A stretch of DNA of 29,971 bases, from positions 1-29,971 of the forward strand of contig CAZPQG010000007.1 of the NCBI GenBank assembly GCA_964588685.1, written 5' to 3'. This document shows, in pieces, positions 14,471 through 22,751 of this stretch. Within the stretch, counting starts at the first letter, position 1. Each line of letters begins with the position of its first letter. The DNA is from CAYVBW01 sp964588685. Its GTDB lineage: Bacteria > Patescibacteriota > Microgenomatia > UBA1400 > PJMF01. The notes under the pieces are model-generated. The model saw only the letters and a program-made list of their open reading frames with translations. It had not been told where the DNA came from and made no database searches. The position numbers were made by a program, and so were the translations under genes.

Positions 14471-16156
14471 TTAAAAATTTACTAAAAATGAATTACTAGT
14501 TGCTAAATTTAAAGTTGAGCCCGGAACTGAATTTAGACTTAAACTTGAACTGGGGTTTGAATTTAAGTTGTCGTTTAAAGATGTCTTGCGAGCTGAGCTA
14601 GAGCGTAAAATATAGATATCAGGTAAGTTTTGATTGTGCATTTGGACGTCAATTTCTTTGTCTGAGTGCAGTTTTATGTCATAAATGTCAAGCTTGGTTG
14701 CATCCTCCACTTTTTTTTCTTCGTCAATAATAATTAATGTATCTGCAGTTTCTCCCGTTTCTTTAATGAGGGGAGGATGATCTGTAGTTGATAAAAACCA
14801 ACGATAGCTTTGAGCATAATGATCGCGAGTTTCAGACAACAGCACTAAATCATAAGTTTCATTTTCTTCAAGCAGCTCATAAACTAAGGCACTAGTTTTT
14901 TTGGTATTGTGGTAAAGATAATTTGGCTGCAAGGGCCAGCGTTGGGCGTTAAGAATAAAGAACCAGATGAGAAAAACGACGGCCACGGGTAAAAAAAGTT
15001 TTTTATTAATCTTGAACAGCGTAGTTAGGGCAACAGCATAAACAAAAACAACCACCGGATAAAGATAGGCAATATAGTGGTTAAATAAAGCATGTTGATA
15101 TAAAGCCGTACCCATAATGCCGATCAACAAAAAAGCAGTAATAATTAGATTGGCTCTGAAAAATTTGGGCTTTTTTTTTAATTTGCCACTTAAATAAAGA
15201 CTATAGGCCAACAATAGAAATAGAGAAAGCGTAATAGTGGTTTCGCTATCACCGAGTCGCCCCACGGGCACTCTAATCAAAATATGATTGGCTCGGCTTT
15301 TTGCTTGTAGAAAAAAACGCGAAACCGATTGTGTAAAAGTTTGCGCTCTTTGGTCAGTCAAAATTTGTTCTTGAGAAAATATATTTTTAAAAGCCGCAAC
15401 ATTTAAACCGCCGTGTTTTAAATCAAACAGAATTTGCGGCAGCAATGATAGTAAAAAAACTAATAAACAAACAGCGCATATTTTTGCATTGACCAGTAAA
15501 AAATTCTTCCTTTTTTGACCGGTTTTTTTCTGAAGCCAGCTGCTTAAATAATAAAGCCATAATGTAAGCACAGTTGCGCCTGTCAGCAAAGCTAAATAAT
15601 GCAGTTGAATAATCAAACTAAACAAAAGAGTCACCACAATCCAGTTTTTAGGTTTTTTAAAAGCTTTCCAGCTAAAATAAATCATTAATAAAGATAGTAA
15701 AGGTGCTAAATTGGGATTCCAGCTAAAACGTGAGATGTTGATAGCTTCAGCACTAAAGGCTAGCAAAAAACTGCCGATTAATCCTGCCGGAGGCGAAAAC
15801 ATTTTTTTTCCTAAGCTGTAAGTTAGGAAAACAGTAATGGTGCTGAAAAAAGCAACAGCATAGACCGGACCTAACGGACTGGGGTAGCTAAGCCATAAAA
15901 ACGGCAGCATAAAGTAATAATAAAATGGACCCAGATACATGTTGCCGACACTGGTAACGGGACCGATAAAAACAGGGTCTAGCTCCCTAAACATGCGGGC
16001 CACTAGCAAAGCATCTCTGCCTTGATCCCCCAAAAACATGACAGTGTCAGGAATGCGATAAAAACGCAGAAAGCCGGCTGCCAAAGTAATTGCTAAAGCT
16101 AAATACCAGTGCCAAGGTCGAGTTTTAAGGTAATGTGTGAGACGATTTAAGCTCAT
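14471..16156 (-). CDS. GT-C membrane glycosyltransferase with Ser/Asn-rich tail
   Basis: A 561-residue polytopic protein of the PMT/ArnT-like group. The first outer loop has VMFLGDQGRDALLVARMF with Asp44 and Asp48, followed by VGNMYLGPFYYYFMLPF, a layout common in bacterial GT39-like enzymes. About ten hydrophobic segments follow, then an outer domain after about residue 400. The last 45 or so residues are low-complexity Ser, Asn, Leu and Thr, encoded by imperfect TTYAARTTTAA-like DNA. This looks like a recent extension past a former stop rather than a domain. It is 12 bp downstream of the polyprenyl-phosphate mannose synthase gene and 14 bp upstream of the ALG5-like gene, so this is one transcription unit. 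Donor and acceptor are unknown. Confidence 0.8.
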   Translation of the reverse strand: MSLNRLTHYLKTRPWHWYLALAITLAAGFLRFYRIPDTVMFLGDQGRDALLVARMFRELDPVFIGPVTSVGNMYLGPFYYYFMLPFLWLSYPSPLGPVYAVAFFSTITVFLTYSLGKKMFSPPAGLIGSFLLAFSAEAINISRFSWNPNLAPLLSLLMIYFSWKAFKKPKNWIVVTLLFSLIIQLHYLALLTGATVLTLWLYYLSSWLQKKTGQKRKNFLLVNAKICAVCLLVFLLSLLPQILFDLKHGGLNVAAFKNIFSQEQILTDQRAQTFTQSVSRFFLQAKSRANHILIRVPVGRLGDSETTITLSLFLLLAYSLYLSGKLKKKPKFFRANLIITAFLLIGIMGTALYQHALFNHYIAYLYPVVVFVYAVALTTLFKINKKLFLPVAVVFLIWFFILNAQRWPLQPNYLYHNTKKTSALVYELLEENETYDLVLLSETRDHYAQSYRWFLSTTDHPPLIKETGETADTLIIIDEEKKVEDATKLDIYDIKLHSDKEIDVQMHNQNLPDIYILRSSSARKTSLNDNLNSNPSSSLSLNSVPGSTLNLATSNSFLVNF

Positions 16157-16168
16157 TAAAAATGAAAA

Positions 16169-17344
16169 TTATTTTGCTGCTTTTTTCTTCTTCCAAATGA
16201 AAAAATTATAGGCGAAAAAATTCCAGAACATGCCCAGAATAATACCGAAAGCTGAGAATAGGGGGCCAGTATCAAGTAGATAGTTAATCACCGGCAGCGT
16301 CATGACTGAGCGAATGCCAATTAATGTTTCTCCTAAATAAGCTACTATTAACTGGATTAAAATTGAACCGGCTGAGGTTAAATTAAATTGAATAAATTTC
16401 AGCGGCACTTGCTTTAGTTTTAAACGACGATCGCCAAAGGTCCAAAAATTATTCATCACAAAGTTAAAAATGATAGCACATTCAATGGCGATGGCATTAG
16501 CTATTTGGTATGAAAAAAACAAGCGCCATACTTCTAACAAAACTAGCTGCAGCAGAGCAGCCATGGACCCTACTACTAAAAATTTAAAAACACGACTGCG
16601 CATAAATTCTGTTAAACGAGCTTTAAATAAAAATATTAAATTATTAACAATAAACTCCGGTCCAATTTTGCTTTTACCTATAGTGCGGTCTTGAAAATTA
16701 AATGGCACTTCAACAACTTTCATATTTTTTTGAACGGCTTTATATAAAAATGCGATTTGAAAAGTATAGCCGCTGAAACGCTGTCCGTTCAGTTCAGTGT
16801 GGATGCGGCGATAGCTGTCCTCAGTAATGGCCCGAAAGCCGGTCGTCCAATCAGAAATAGTAAAATTAGTTAAAATAGTTTTAATGACTAAATTACCACC
16901 TTGGCTTAAAAATTTACGATGCCAGCCCCAATCTTGAGGAATACTGCCGCCCGGAATGTAGCGTGATCCAATTACTAAATCATATCCTTGTTCAATTTTT
17001 TCTAAAAATAAAGGAATTTTTTTCGGATCGTGCGATAAATCTGCATCAAATTCAAAAACAACATCACTGTTTAGCTTATTAAAAGCATAGTCCATCCCTT
17101 TTAAATAAGCAGCACCCAAACCTTGTTTTGCTTCATTGATTAACAAGTGTAAATTATCATGCTTTTTTTGCAGCTGTTGTACCTTTTCATAAGTTTTATC
17201 AGGAGAAGTATCATCTACTACTAATATATGCATCTCCCAATCGCTGATAGTGTTGAACACTTTTTGCAGCTGAACAACAGTGCGTTCAATGTTGCCGGCT
17301 TCATTATAAGTGGGGATGATGATGCAAGCTTTTTTCATATTCAT
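16169..17344 (-). CDS. Polyprenyl-phosphate mannose synthase fused to GtrA
   Basis: A 391-residue two-domain protein. Residues 5-240 are a DPM1-like GT2: CIIIPTYNEAGNIE at 7-20, LVVDDTSPDKT at 41-51, the catalytic DAD at 100-102 in EFDADLSHDP, VIGSRYIPGG at 124-133, and WTTGFRAI. Residues about 253-387 are a GtrA domain with four membrane segments and FNFVMNNFWTF at 293-303; GtrA proteins are thought to help flip polyprenyl-phosphate sugars. The fusion therefore links making and moving a mannosyl or related carrier. Start choices are ATG at 17344 or two codons later; TATAAT at 17358-17363 precedes both. The gene lies 44 bp after gmd. Confidence 0.92.
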   Translation of the reverse strand: MNMKKACIIIPTYNEAGNIERTVVQLQKVFNTISDWEMHILVVDDTSPDKTYEKVQQLQKKHDNLHLLINEAKQGLGAAYLKGMDYAFNKLNSDVVFEFDADLSHDPKKIPLFLEKIEQGYDLVIGSRYIPGGSIPQDWGWHRKFLSQGGNLVIKTILTNFTISDWTTGFRAITEDSYRRIHTELNGQRFSGYTFQIAFLYKAVQKNMKVVEVPFNFQDRTIGKSKIGPEFIVNNLIFLFKARLTEFMRSRVFKFLVVGSMAALLQLVLLEVWRLFFSYQIANAIAIECAIIFNFVMNNFWTFGDRRLKLKQVPLKFIQFNLTSAGSILIQLIVAYLGETLIGIRSVMTLPVINYLLDTGPLFSAFGIILGMFWNFFAYNFFIWKKKKAAK

Positions 17345-17357
17345 ATTAATGAATAAT

Positions 17358-17363
17358 ATTATA
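17358..17363 (-). promoter_or_regulatory. -10 box before the mannose synthase-GtrA gene
   Basis: TATAAT on the minus strand, 13 bp upstream of the ATG at 17344, would give a leader of about six bases. No clear -35 box. It suggests an internal promoter inside the glycan run. Confidence 0.35.
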
Positions 17364-17388
17364 ACTTAATGATGATGCAATAACTGAA

Positions 17389-18360
17389 TTAAGACTTGTT
17401 TTCTCTTTTTAATTCAGCTTCTACCATAATTCTCACCAGCTCTTCAAAAGTAACAGACGGCTCCCAATTTAATTCTTTTTTAGCTTTAGAAGCATCTCCT
17501 TTCAGTTGATCAACTTCAGCCGGTCTGTCAAAAGCCGGATTATGTTTGTGAATAGCCTGCCAGTCATCAATGCCGGCTGCTTGACACGCAACTTGTAAAA
17601 ATTCTTTTACTGAGTGAGTTTCGCCGGTAGCTATGACATAATCTTCCGGCTTATCTTGCTGCAGCATAAGCCACATCGCCTTTACATAATCTTTGGCATA
17701 ACCCCAATCACGCTCAGATTGAAGATTGCCTAGCTGTACATATTTTTGTTTACCTAGTTTAATTCTGGCTACGTTGTTGGCAATTTTGCGGGTGACAAAT
17801 TCTAAACCTCTGCGTGGTGATTCGTGATTAAATAAGATGCCGCTGACGGCAAATAAATCGTATGACTCGCGATAATTAACTGTTATCCAGTGACCGTAAA
17901 CTTTGGCCACCCCATAAGGCGAGCGTGGATAAAAAGGAGTTTCTTCATTTTGAGGAGTTTCTTGCACTTTGCCAAACATTTCACTGGAGCTGGCTTGATA
18001 AAATTTGGCTTCAGGCGCACCAACTTTCATGGCTTCTAAGACTCGAATTACTCCTAAACCTGTCACTTCTCCGGTTAACATCGGTTGCTCCCAGGAAGCC
18101 TGCACAAATGATTGAGCAGCCAGGTTATAAATTTCGTCCGGTTGAATATTTTTAATCGCATTAGTTAAAGAATGCTGGTCAATTAAATCTCCTGACACCA
18201 GCTCCAGATTATCGTCGTGAATGATTTGAGAGATTCTCTCAAAATTTTGAGTACTAGTGCGGCGGGTGAGGCCGTACACTTGATATCCTTTATTAAGTAA
18301 AAATTCTGCGAGATAAGATCCGTCTTGACCGGTAATGCCGGTGATAAAAGCTTTTTTCAT
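17389..18360 (-). CDS. gmd: GDP-mannose 4,6-dehydratase
   Basis: It converts GDP-D-mannose to GDP-4-keto-6-deoxy-D-mannose in the cytoplasm. At 323 residues it is in the usual range. An extended SDR: ITGITGQDGSYLAEFL at 6-21 (NADP-binding loop), the TRRTSTQN segment after strand 2 that grips NADP phosphate, LAAQSFVQASW, ASSSEMFG at 123-130, catalytic Tyr149 and Lys153 in YGVAK, LFNHESPRRG at 177-185, and RDWGYAKDYV. These match Gmd and not the UDP/dTDP enzymes. The reductase gene 90 bp upstream completes a deoxyhexose pathway. The intergenic stretch before it has a 16-bp AT-rich motif also found before the partial GT-C gene at 28905. Confidence 0.95.
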   Translation of the reverse strand: MKKAFITGITGQDGSYLAEFLLNKGYQVYGLTRRTSTQNFERISQIIHDDNLELVSGDLIDQHSLTNAIKNIQPDEIYNLAAQSFVQASWEQPMLTGEVTGLGVIRVLEAMKVGAPEAKFYQASSSEMFGKVQETPQNEETPFYPRSPYGVAKVYGHWITVNYRESYDLFAVSGILFNHESPRRGLEFVTRKIANNVARIKLGKQKYVQLGNLQSERDWGYAKDYVKAMWLMLQQDKPEDYVIATGETHSVKEFLQVACQAAGIDDWQAIHKHNPAFDRPAEVDQLKGDASKAKKELNWEPSVTFEELVRIMVEAELKRENKS

Positions 18361-18450
18361 AATAGGGTATTTAATTTAATTAATTATTATTACTGCTATT
18401 TTTACCAAGGTTGTTTTTTTCTGTCATTAAATTAGATGATAAAAAAATTT

Positions 18451-19431
18451 TTAAGATGCTTGAGATCGATAATAATTTAAAGTGCGCTGCAGTGTTTTTT
18501 TAATAGGAATAGCAGGTGTCCAGCCTAACTGTTTTATTTTATCAATATTTGCCACTACTTGAGGTACATCTATGGGCCGATAGCGATCAGGATCTGTTGC
18601 AACATTAATGTCGGTGTTAGCTGAATCAGTCAGGATGGTCAGGATTTTTTTTATGCTGCAGCCGCTGCCGGAACCAACATTGTATACTTCCCCCGGCTCA
18701 CCTTGTTCCATTAAAGTAATGTAAGCTTGCACTGTGTCTTTAACATCGGTAAAATCACGGATTGCTTCTACATTGCCTACTTTAAGGTTGTCTTGGCGGC
18801 CTTGTTCAATGTCAACAATTTGCTGTGCAAAATCAGACACCACAAAACCGGATGCTTGGCGTTCGCCAATGTGATTAAAAGACCTGGTGCGAATGATTTG
18901 CAGCTCTTCTTGCCTATAAAAAGAATAAGCTAACATATCTTGCGTTACTTTTGATACACCGTAAGGACTAACCGGACCTAAGGGGTCTATTTCGGTTAGA
19001 GGCCGGTCTTGGGGTTTATATTCCAAAGCACTGCCAATAGTTAATACTCTGGCTTGCGGACAGATTTCCTTCACAGCTTGCAAAACACTGAGTTGAATTT
19101 GAGTATTGCTGTCTAAGACTCGTTTTATTTGGTTAAAACTTTGGCCTACTGCTGCTAAAGCAGCTAAATGATAGATTTGATCCGGCTGCAGCTGAGAAAT
19201 TAGCTCTTTAGTTTTTTTAAAATCAGTTAGATCATGTTGATGTATTTGTTTAGCCGGCAGCAAATTAGCCACATGTTTGGTATTATCGCCGTAGCTGGTA
19301 ACATGAATGCCATTTTTTTTACGAGTATTCTTGCTGTCAGCTTGTTTATCAACAGTCAATAACGCTTCAACTAAATGAGATCCGGCAAAACCGGTGCCGC
19401 CGGTAATTAAAATCGTAGGGTTTTGCTTCAT
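18451..19431 (-). CDS. rmd: GDP-4-keto-6-deoxymannose reductase (Rmd-like)
   Basis: A 326-residue extended SDR that probably reduces GDP-4-keto-6-deoxy-mannose to GDP-D-rhamnose. It has ITGGTGFAGSHLVEAL at 9-24, LAALAAVGQSF, a GSALEYK segment, Tyr157 and Lys161 in YGVSK, then RSFNHIGERQASGFVVSDFA and VGNVEAIRDFTDVKDTVQAY, which are strong Rmd signatures (FNH-G-Q, VGN-EA-RDFTDV). Around residues 28-45 is a Lys/Asn-rich stretch longer than usual between the first helix and second strand. It lies directly upstream of gmd, which makes its substrate, and 97 bp downstream of the UDP-glucose dehydrogenase gene. Fucose synthase is less likely because its hallmark residues differ. Confidence 0.85.
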   Translation of the reverse strand: MKQNPTILITGGTGFAGSHLVEALLTVDKQADSKNTRKKNGIHVTSYGDNTKHVANLLPAKQIHQHDLTDFKKTKELISQLQPDQIYHLAALAAVGQSFNQIKRVLDSNTQIQLSVLQAVKEICPQARVLTIGSALEYKPQDRPLTEIDPLGPVSPYGVSKVTQDMLAYSFYRQEELQIIRTRSFNHIGERQASGFVVSDFAQQIVDIEQGRQDNLKVGNVEAIRDFTDVKDTVQAYITLMEQGEPGEVYNVGSGSGCSIKKILTILTDSANTDINVATDPDRYRPIDVPQVVANIDKIKQLGWTPAIPIKKTLQRTLNYYRSQAS

Positions 19432-19528
19432 AAGTTAGGTTATTAATTTAAAAAAATCAGCAACACTTAATCATTAAAGGCAAAATTTAAGCTAGTTAAT
19501 ACTAGACTAACACTTGGCATGACGTTGA

Positions 19529-20827
19529 CTAGCTGACAGTGGCTGCGTGGTTACCGATGCCTTGATAGATATAACCGGCTTTTTTAAGATTTTCAGGGTT
19601 AAATTGATTGCGAGTATCAATAAAATATTGCTCTTTATCAAGTTTAGCTGCAGTAAAATCATACTCTAAAATTTCAGGCCATTCAATTAAGACCATTATA
19701 ATGTCAGCTGCACGCAGTGCTTGCTTAATTGAATCTGTTTGCCGGTAGGAACCCTGCTCGCTTTGCGGCTGCCAAACTGCTTTAGGGTCATAGGCTCTAA
19801 CTTTAGCCTGTTTTTTTAAAAGGTAAGGAATGATTTGTCCGGCTGGAGCATGGCGGGTGTCATTGGTATTGGGTTTAAAAGATAAACCTAAAACGGCTGC
19901 TGTTTTGCCCTTCCAACCCCCAACTAAAGATTGCCATTGAACCATTAATTTTGGGATTCTAGCTTCATTCAATTGATTAATAGTGATGATTAAATTTCGC
20001 TCTTCATTAACTTTTTTAGCAAAAGCTGCCAATTCTTTAACATCTTTAGGAAAACAAGAACCGCCGTAGCCTAAGCCCGGATACCAGTAGTGATGGCCTA
20101 TCCGTTTATCATAGCCAATGCCTGCAATGACATCTTCAATGGAGGCATCATTTTTTTCACACAAATTTGCTATTTGATTAATAAAAGTGATTCTGGTGGC
20201 TAAATAGGCATTGGCCGTATATTTAATCATTTGGGCTGATTCAGGTGTTACCTTAACCAAAGGAGCTTGATACGGTTGATAAAGTTTTGTTAAAATTTTA
20301 AATACAGCTTCGTCTTTGGCTCCAATTACAATTCTGTCGGGATGAAGCGTATTTTCAACAGCAGTGCCTTCTTTAAGAAATTCAGGTAAAGCAGCTAAAT
20401 AAAATTTTTTATTTGTTTTTTCAGCAATCAAAGGTTGGAGGGTAGCAAAAATTCCCGGCGGAACAGTAGATTTAATGGCCACAATGGCATTGTTTTTTAA
20501 ATGGGGTGATAACGCCTTGCAAGCTTGTTTAATATAGCTAAGGTCGATTGCTCCAGATTTTAACGACGGAGTACCGACTGCCACAATGACCAGGTCGGCA
20601 TCGGGGATGGCGTCAGCGTAACTGGTGGTAAATTTTAAGTTTTTTTCTTTTTGCTGGGCAAGCAGTAGTTTCTTTAAGCCGGGCTCATAAAAAGGCACTT
20701 TGCCTTTTTGCAGTGATTCAATTTTAGTTTGGTCAATATCAAGACCGATGACATTATGGCCTTTTTGAGCGTAAACCGCAGCTGAGACTGTACCAACGAA
20801 CCCTGTGCCTATAATAGTGATGTTCAT
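19529..20827 (-). CDS. ugd: UDP-glucose 6-dehydrogenase
   Basis: It oxidises UDP-glucose to UDP-glucuronate with two NAD+. At 432 residues it is of the usual bacterial length. It has an N-terminal Rossmann fold with IIGTGFVGTVSAAVYA at 5-20, VPFYEPGL, VAVGTPS, KSTVPPG at 119-125, PEFLKEGTAV at 148-157, KYTANAYLATRITFINQIA at 202-220, the catalytic Cys258 in GYGGSCFPKD, and the C-terminal LGLSFKPNTNDTRHAPA. Related enzymes for GDP-mannose or UDP-N-acetylsugars are possible but the pattern is that of UDP-glucose dehydrogenase. It is the first gene of the minus-strand glycan run; a dyad at 20844-20857 lies 16 bp upstream. Confidence 0.92.
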   Translation of the reverse strand: MNITIIGTGFVGTVSAAVYAQKGHNVIGLDIDQTKIESLQKGKVPFYEPGLKKLLLAQQKEKNLKFTTSYADAIPDADLVIVAVGTPSLKSGAIDLSYIKQACKALSPHLKNNAIVAIKSTVPPGIFATLQPLIAEKTNKKFYLAALPEFLKEGTAVENTLHPDRIVIGAKDEAVFKILTKLYQPYQAPLVKVTPESAQMIKYTANAYLATRITFINQIANLCEKNDASIEDVIAGIGYDKRIGHHYWYPGLGYGGSCFPKDVKELAAFAKKVNEERNLIITINQLNEARIPKLMVQWQSLVGGWKGKTAAVLGLSFKPNTNDTRHAPAGQIIPYLLKKQAKVRAYDPKAVWQPQSEQGSYRQTDSIKQALRAADIIMVLIEWPEILEYDFTAAKLDKEQYFIDTRNQFNPENLKKAGYIYQGIGNHAATVS

Positions 20828-20843
20828 AAGTGAAAGCTATATA

Positions 20844-20857
20844 ATGATATGTATCAT
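20844..20857. promoter_or_regulatory. Dyad upstream of ugd
   Basis: ATGATA-TG-TATCAT is a perfect inverted repeat and adjoins the -10-like TATATA element of ugd on the minus strand. Its place, 16 bp before the ATG of the first glycan gene, suits a repressor site. Being AT-rich it may be chance. Confidence 0.28.
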
Positions 20858-20963
20858 ACTAATAATTTGATTTTAAGATAATCGCTGTGTTGAGTCCAGG
20901 GCGGTTGATAAGTTGTTTTAATAAAAATTAAAGATTGATGTGAAATTATTGTTTGTAAGTCTA

Positions 20964-21006
20964 TGGTCCATATCTAATGGCCAAAACGCTGAGGGCCCTC
21001 CCTCAG
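20964..21006 (+). promoter_or_regulatory. Two adjacent hairpins upstream of trmD
   Basis: The first hairpin is TGGTCCA (20964-20970) with TGGCCA (20978-20983), six pairs with one bulged T and a seven-base loop. The second is CTGAGGG (20989-20995) with CCCTCAG (21000-21006), seven perfect pairs and a CCCT loop. They stand out as GC-rich in an AT-rich gap of 226 bp between divergent ugd and trmD, 47 bp before the trmD ATG. They could form a structured leader or attenuator. No T-run follows directly on the plus strand, so a plain terminator is less likely. The rest of the gap shows nothing else. Confidence 0.45.
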
Positions 21007-21053
21007 ATTTATTAAACTAACTATTATTAATATTAAATTACTTATCTATATTT

Positions 21054-21740
21054 ATGCTCAAAATTAACATTTTAACTCTGTTTCCCGAATTTTTCTCCGG
21101 CCCGCTTAACAGTTCTATGCTTAAAAAAGCTCAAAAAAAGAATAAAGTCTCATTTAATATTGTTAATATTCGCGATTATGCAGAGGATAAGCACCAAGTG
21201 ACTGATGAATCTCCTTACGGCGGCGGCGCGGGCATGGTCATGAAAATAGAGCCAATTGATAAAGCTATGTCATCGCTGCAAGTCAAGAAAGGTCAGAAGA
21301 ATAAACAAATTATTTTAACGTCCGCTAAAGGCAAACTGTTTCGGCAAAATACTGCCGAACAGCTGTCGCAACTATCTGAGATTACCATCATTTGCGGTCA
21401 TTATCAGGGAGTTGATGCCAGGGTGGCTCAAAATTTAGTGGATGAAAAATTAAGAATCGGCAATTATGTTTTGACTGGTGGAGAAGCGGCTGCTTTAGTG
21501 ATGTCCAACGCTGTCTCCAGATTGCTGCCGGGCGTATTAGGTAATCCTGACAGCTTGCAGCAAGAATCTCATGCCCAACCCGGTTTGTTAAGTTATCCTC
21601 ACTATACTCGGCCGCAAGAATATCGAGGCTGGAAGGTGCCTTCAGTTTTATTGTCCGGCGATCACCAGCAAATCAGACAATGGAGGCGGGAGCAGGTTAA
21701 AAGAATTGAATCACGGGAAAATAAAGCACCGGCTAAATAA
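21054..21740 (+). CDS. trmD: tRNA (guanine-37-N1) methyltransferase TrmD
   Basis: It methylates G37 next to the anticodon of tRNAs with a G at position 36, preventing frameshifts. At 228 residues it is normal. A SPOUT fold: INILTLFPEFFSG at 4-16, IRDYAEDKHQVTDESPYGGG-GMVMK at about 39-64, ICGHYQGVDARV (family GRYEGVDERV), the SAM-binding knot RIGNYVLTGGEAAAL, and SYPHYTRPQEYRGWKVPSVLLSGDH. Trp and Arg residues at the end (QWRREQ) match the family. It stands alone on the plus strand inside the glycan region, without the rpsP, rimM or rplS neighbours usual in bacteria. Confidence 0.96.
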   Translation: MLKINILTLFPEFFSGPLNSSMLKKAQKKNKVSFNIVNIRDYAEDKHQVTDESPYGGGAGMVMKIEPIDKAMSSLQVKKGQKNKQIILTSAKGKLFRQNTAEQLSQLSEITIICGHYQGVDARVAQNLVDEKLRIGNYVLTGGEAAALVMSNAVSRLLPGVLGNPDSLQQESHAQPGLLSYPHYTRPQEYRGWKVPSVLLSGDHQQIRQWRREQVKRIESRENKAPAK

Positions 21741-21787
21741 ACAAATCAAATAAACATAATTTCAACTTTATCCTTAAAGCTTCGCTC

Positions 21788-22666
21788 TTAAATCTCAATT
21801 AAAGCCAGAGCTTCTTTAATGCTGTTCATATTAAACGGCAGTATTTTTTTTAATTTACTGCAGTCTAAAGCAGTGTTTTTTTGATAAGGTCTGTGCAGAG
21901 TTTGTAAATATTGGTTAAGATCGCCGCGTGTAATTTTCCCCGGAAGATGATGAATTTGTTTAAGGGCTTGTGCAAAGTCGAAGTCAGTCCATTGTTCACC
22001 ACTGGCGGCATGAAATAAGCCCTTGGTTTGAGAAGAAACAAAAAAATCTAGAATGTGAGCAAAATCATCAATAAAAGTGGGGCCGAAGTAATGATTGGTA
22101 AACATTGGGGGCAGGTTGTCATTTTTCAAGCCGTCAATAATTTTATGCGCTATGTCTTTTCTTTGAAATTTGTCAGAGCGGAAAGGTTGGTCAATTCTTA
22201 GAATAGCAAACTTAATCCCGCTTTTTTGAATTAATTGTTCGGCTTCAAATTTAGTTTGACCATACCATTCAATAGGCTGAGCTTGATCTGTTTCTTGATA
22301 CAAGGCTTGTTTTTCACCAGCAAAAACATAAGCAGTAGAAATATGAATTAAAAATTTATTAAATTCTTGACATGCTGACACTATATTATTGGTTCCTGCT
22401 ACATTGACTTGATAAGCTAAGCCGGTGCGATCACCTTTTTGCTGCCATGCACCGGAAACATCGGTGTAAGCAGCTAAGTGAATAACTGCTGGCGCTGCTG
22501 ATTTTTTAAAAGCTCGATTAACTGCCGAAGTATTGGTAATATCAACCGGCTGTGTGGGATGATGAATATCTAAATTGTCAAAGTGATATTTATGTTGATA
22601 AAGTTGGGTAAATTTTGAACCCACTAGGCCATTAGCGCCGGTAAGCAAGAGGGGAATTTTATCCAT
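21788..22666 (-). CDS. rfbD: dTDP-4-dehydrorhamnose reductase-like SDR (RmlD-like)
   Basis: A 292-residue extended SDR reducing a dTDP-4-keto-6-deoxyhexose. It has LTGANGLVGSKF at 8-19, PVDITN near 40-45, VIHLAAYTDVSGAW at 61-74, HISTAYVFAG at 108-117 (family STDYVFDG), Tyr135 and Lys139 in YGQTK, LRIDQPF, and a substrate-domain TFIDDFAHI. These are RmlD features; the loss of the Asp in STDYVF and the absence of an RmlC epimerase gene nearby leave room for a different 4-keto-sugar product. It lies 85 bp downstream of rmlB on the same strand and is convergent with trmD. Confidence 0.8.
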   Translation of the reverse strand: MDKIPLLLTGANGLVGSKFTQLYQHKYHFDNLDIHHPTQPVDITNTSAVNRAFKKSAAPAVIHLAAYTDVSGAWQQKGDRTGLAYQVNVAGTNNIVSACQEFNKFLIHISTAYVFAGEKQALYQETDQAQPIEWYGQTKFEAEQLIQKSGIKFAILRIDQPFRSDKFQRKDIAHKIIDGLKNDNLPPMFTNHYFGPTFIDDFAHILDFFVSSQTKGLFHAASGEQWTDFDFAQALKQIHHLPGKITRGDLNQYLQTLHRPYQKNTALDCSKLKKILPFNMNSIKEALALIEI

Positions 22667-22751
22667 AAATTTAGCTTAAATTAAAATTTAATCACGCTGC
22701 TTTTTTTGAATTTTAATTAATTTTTAATGTTTGATAGTTGCTAGTTTTTTA

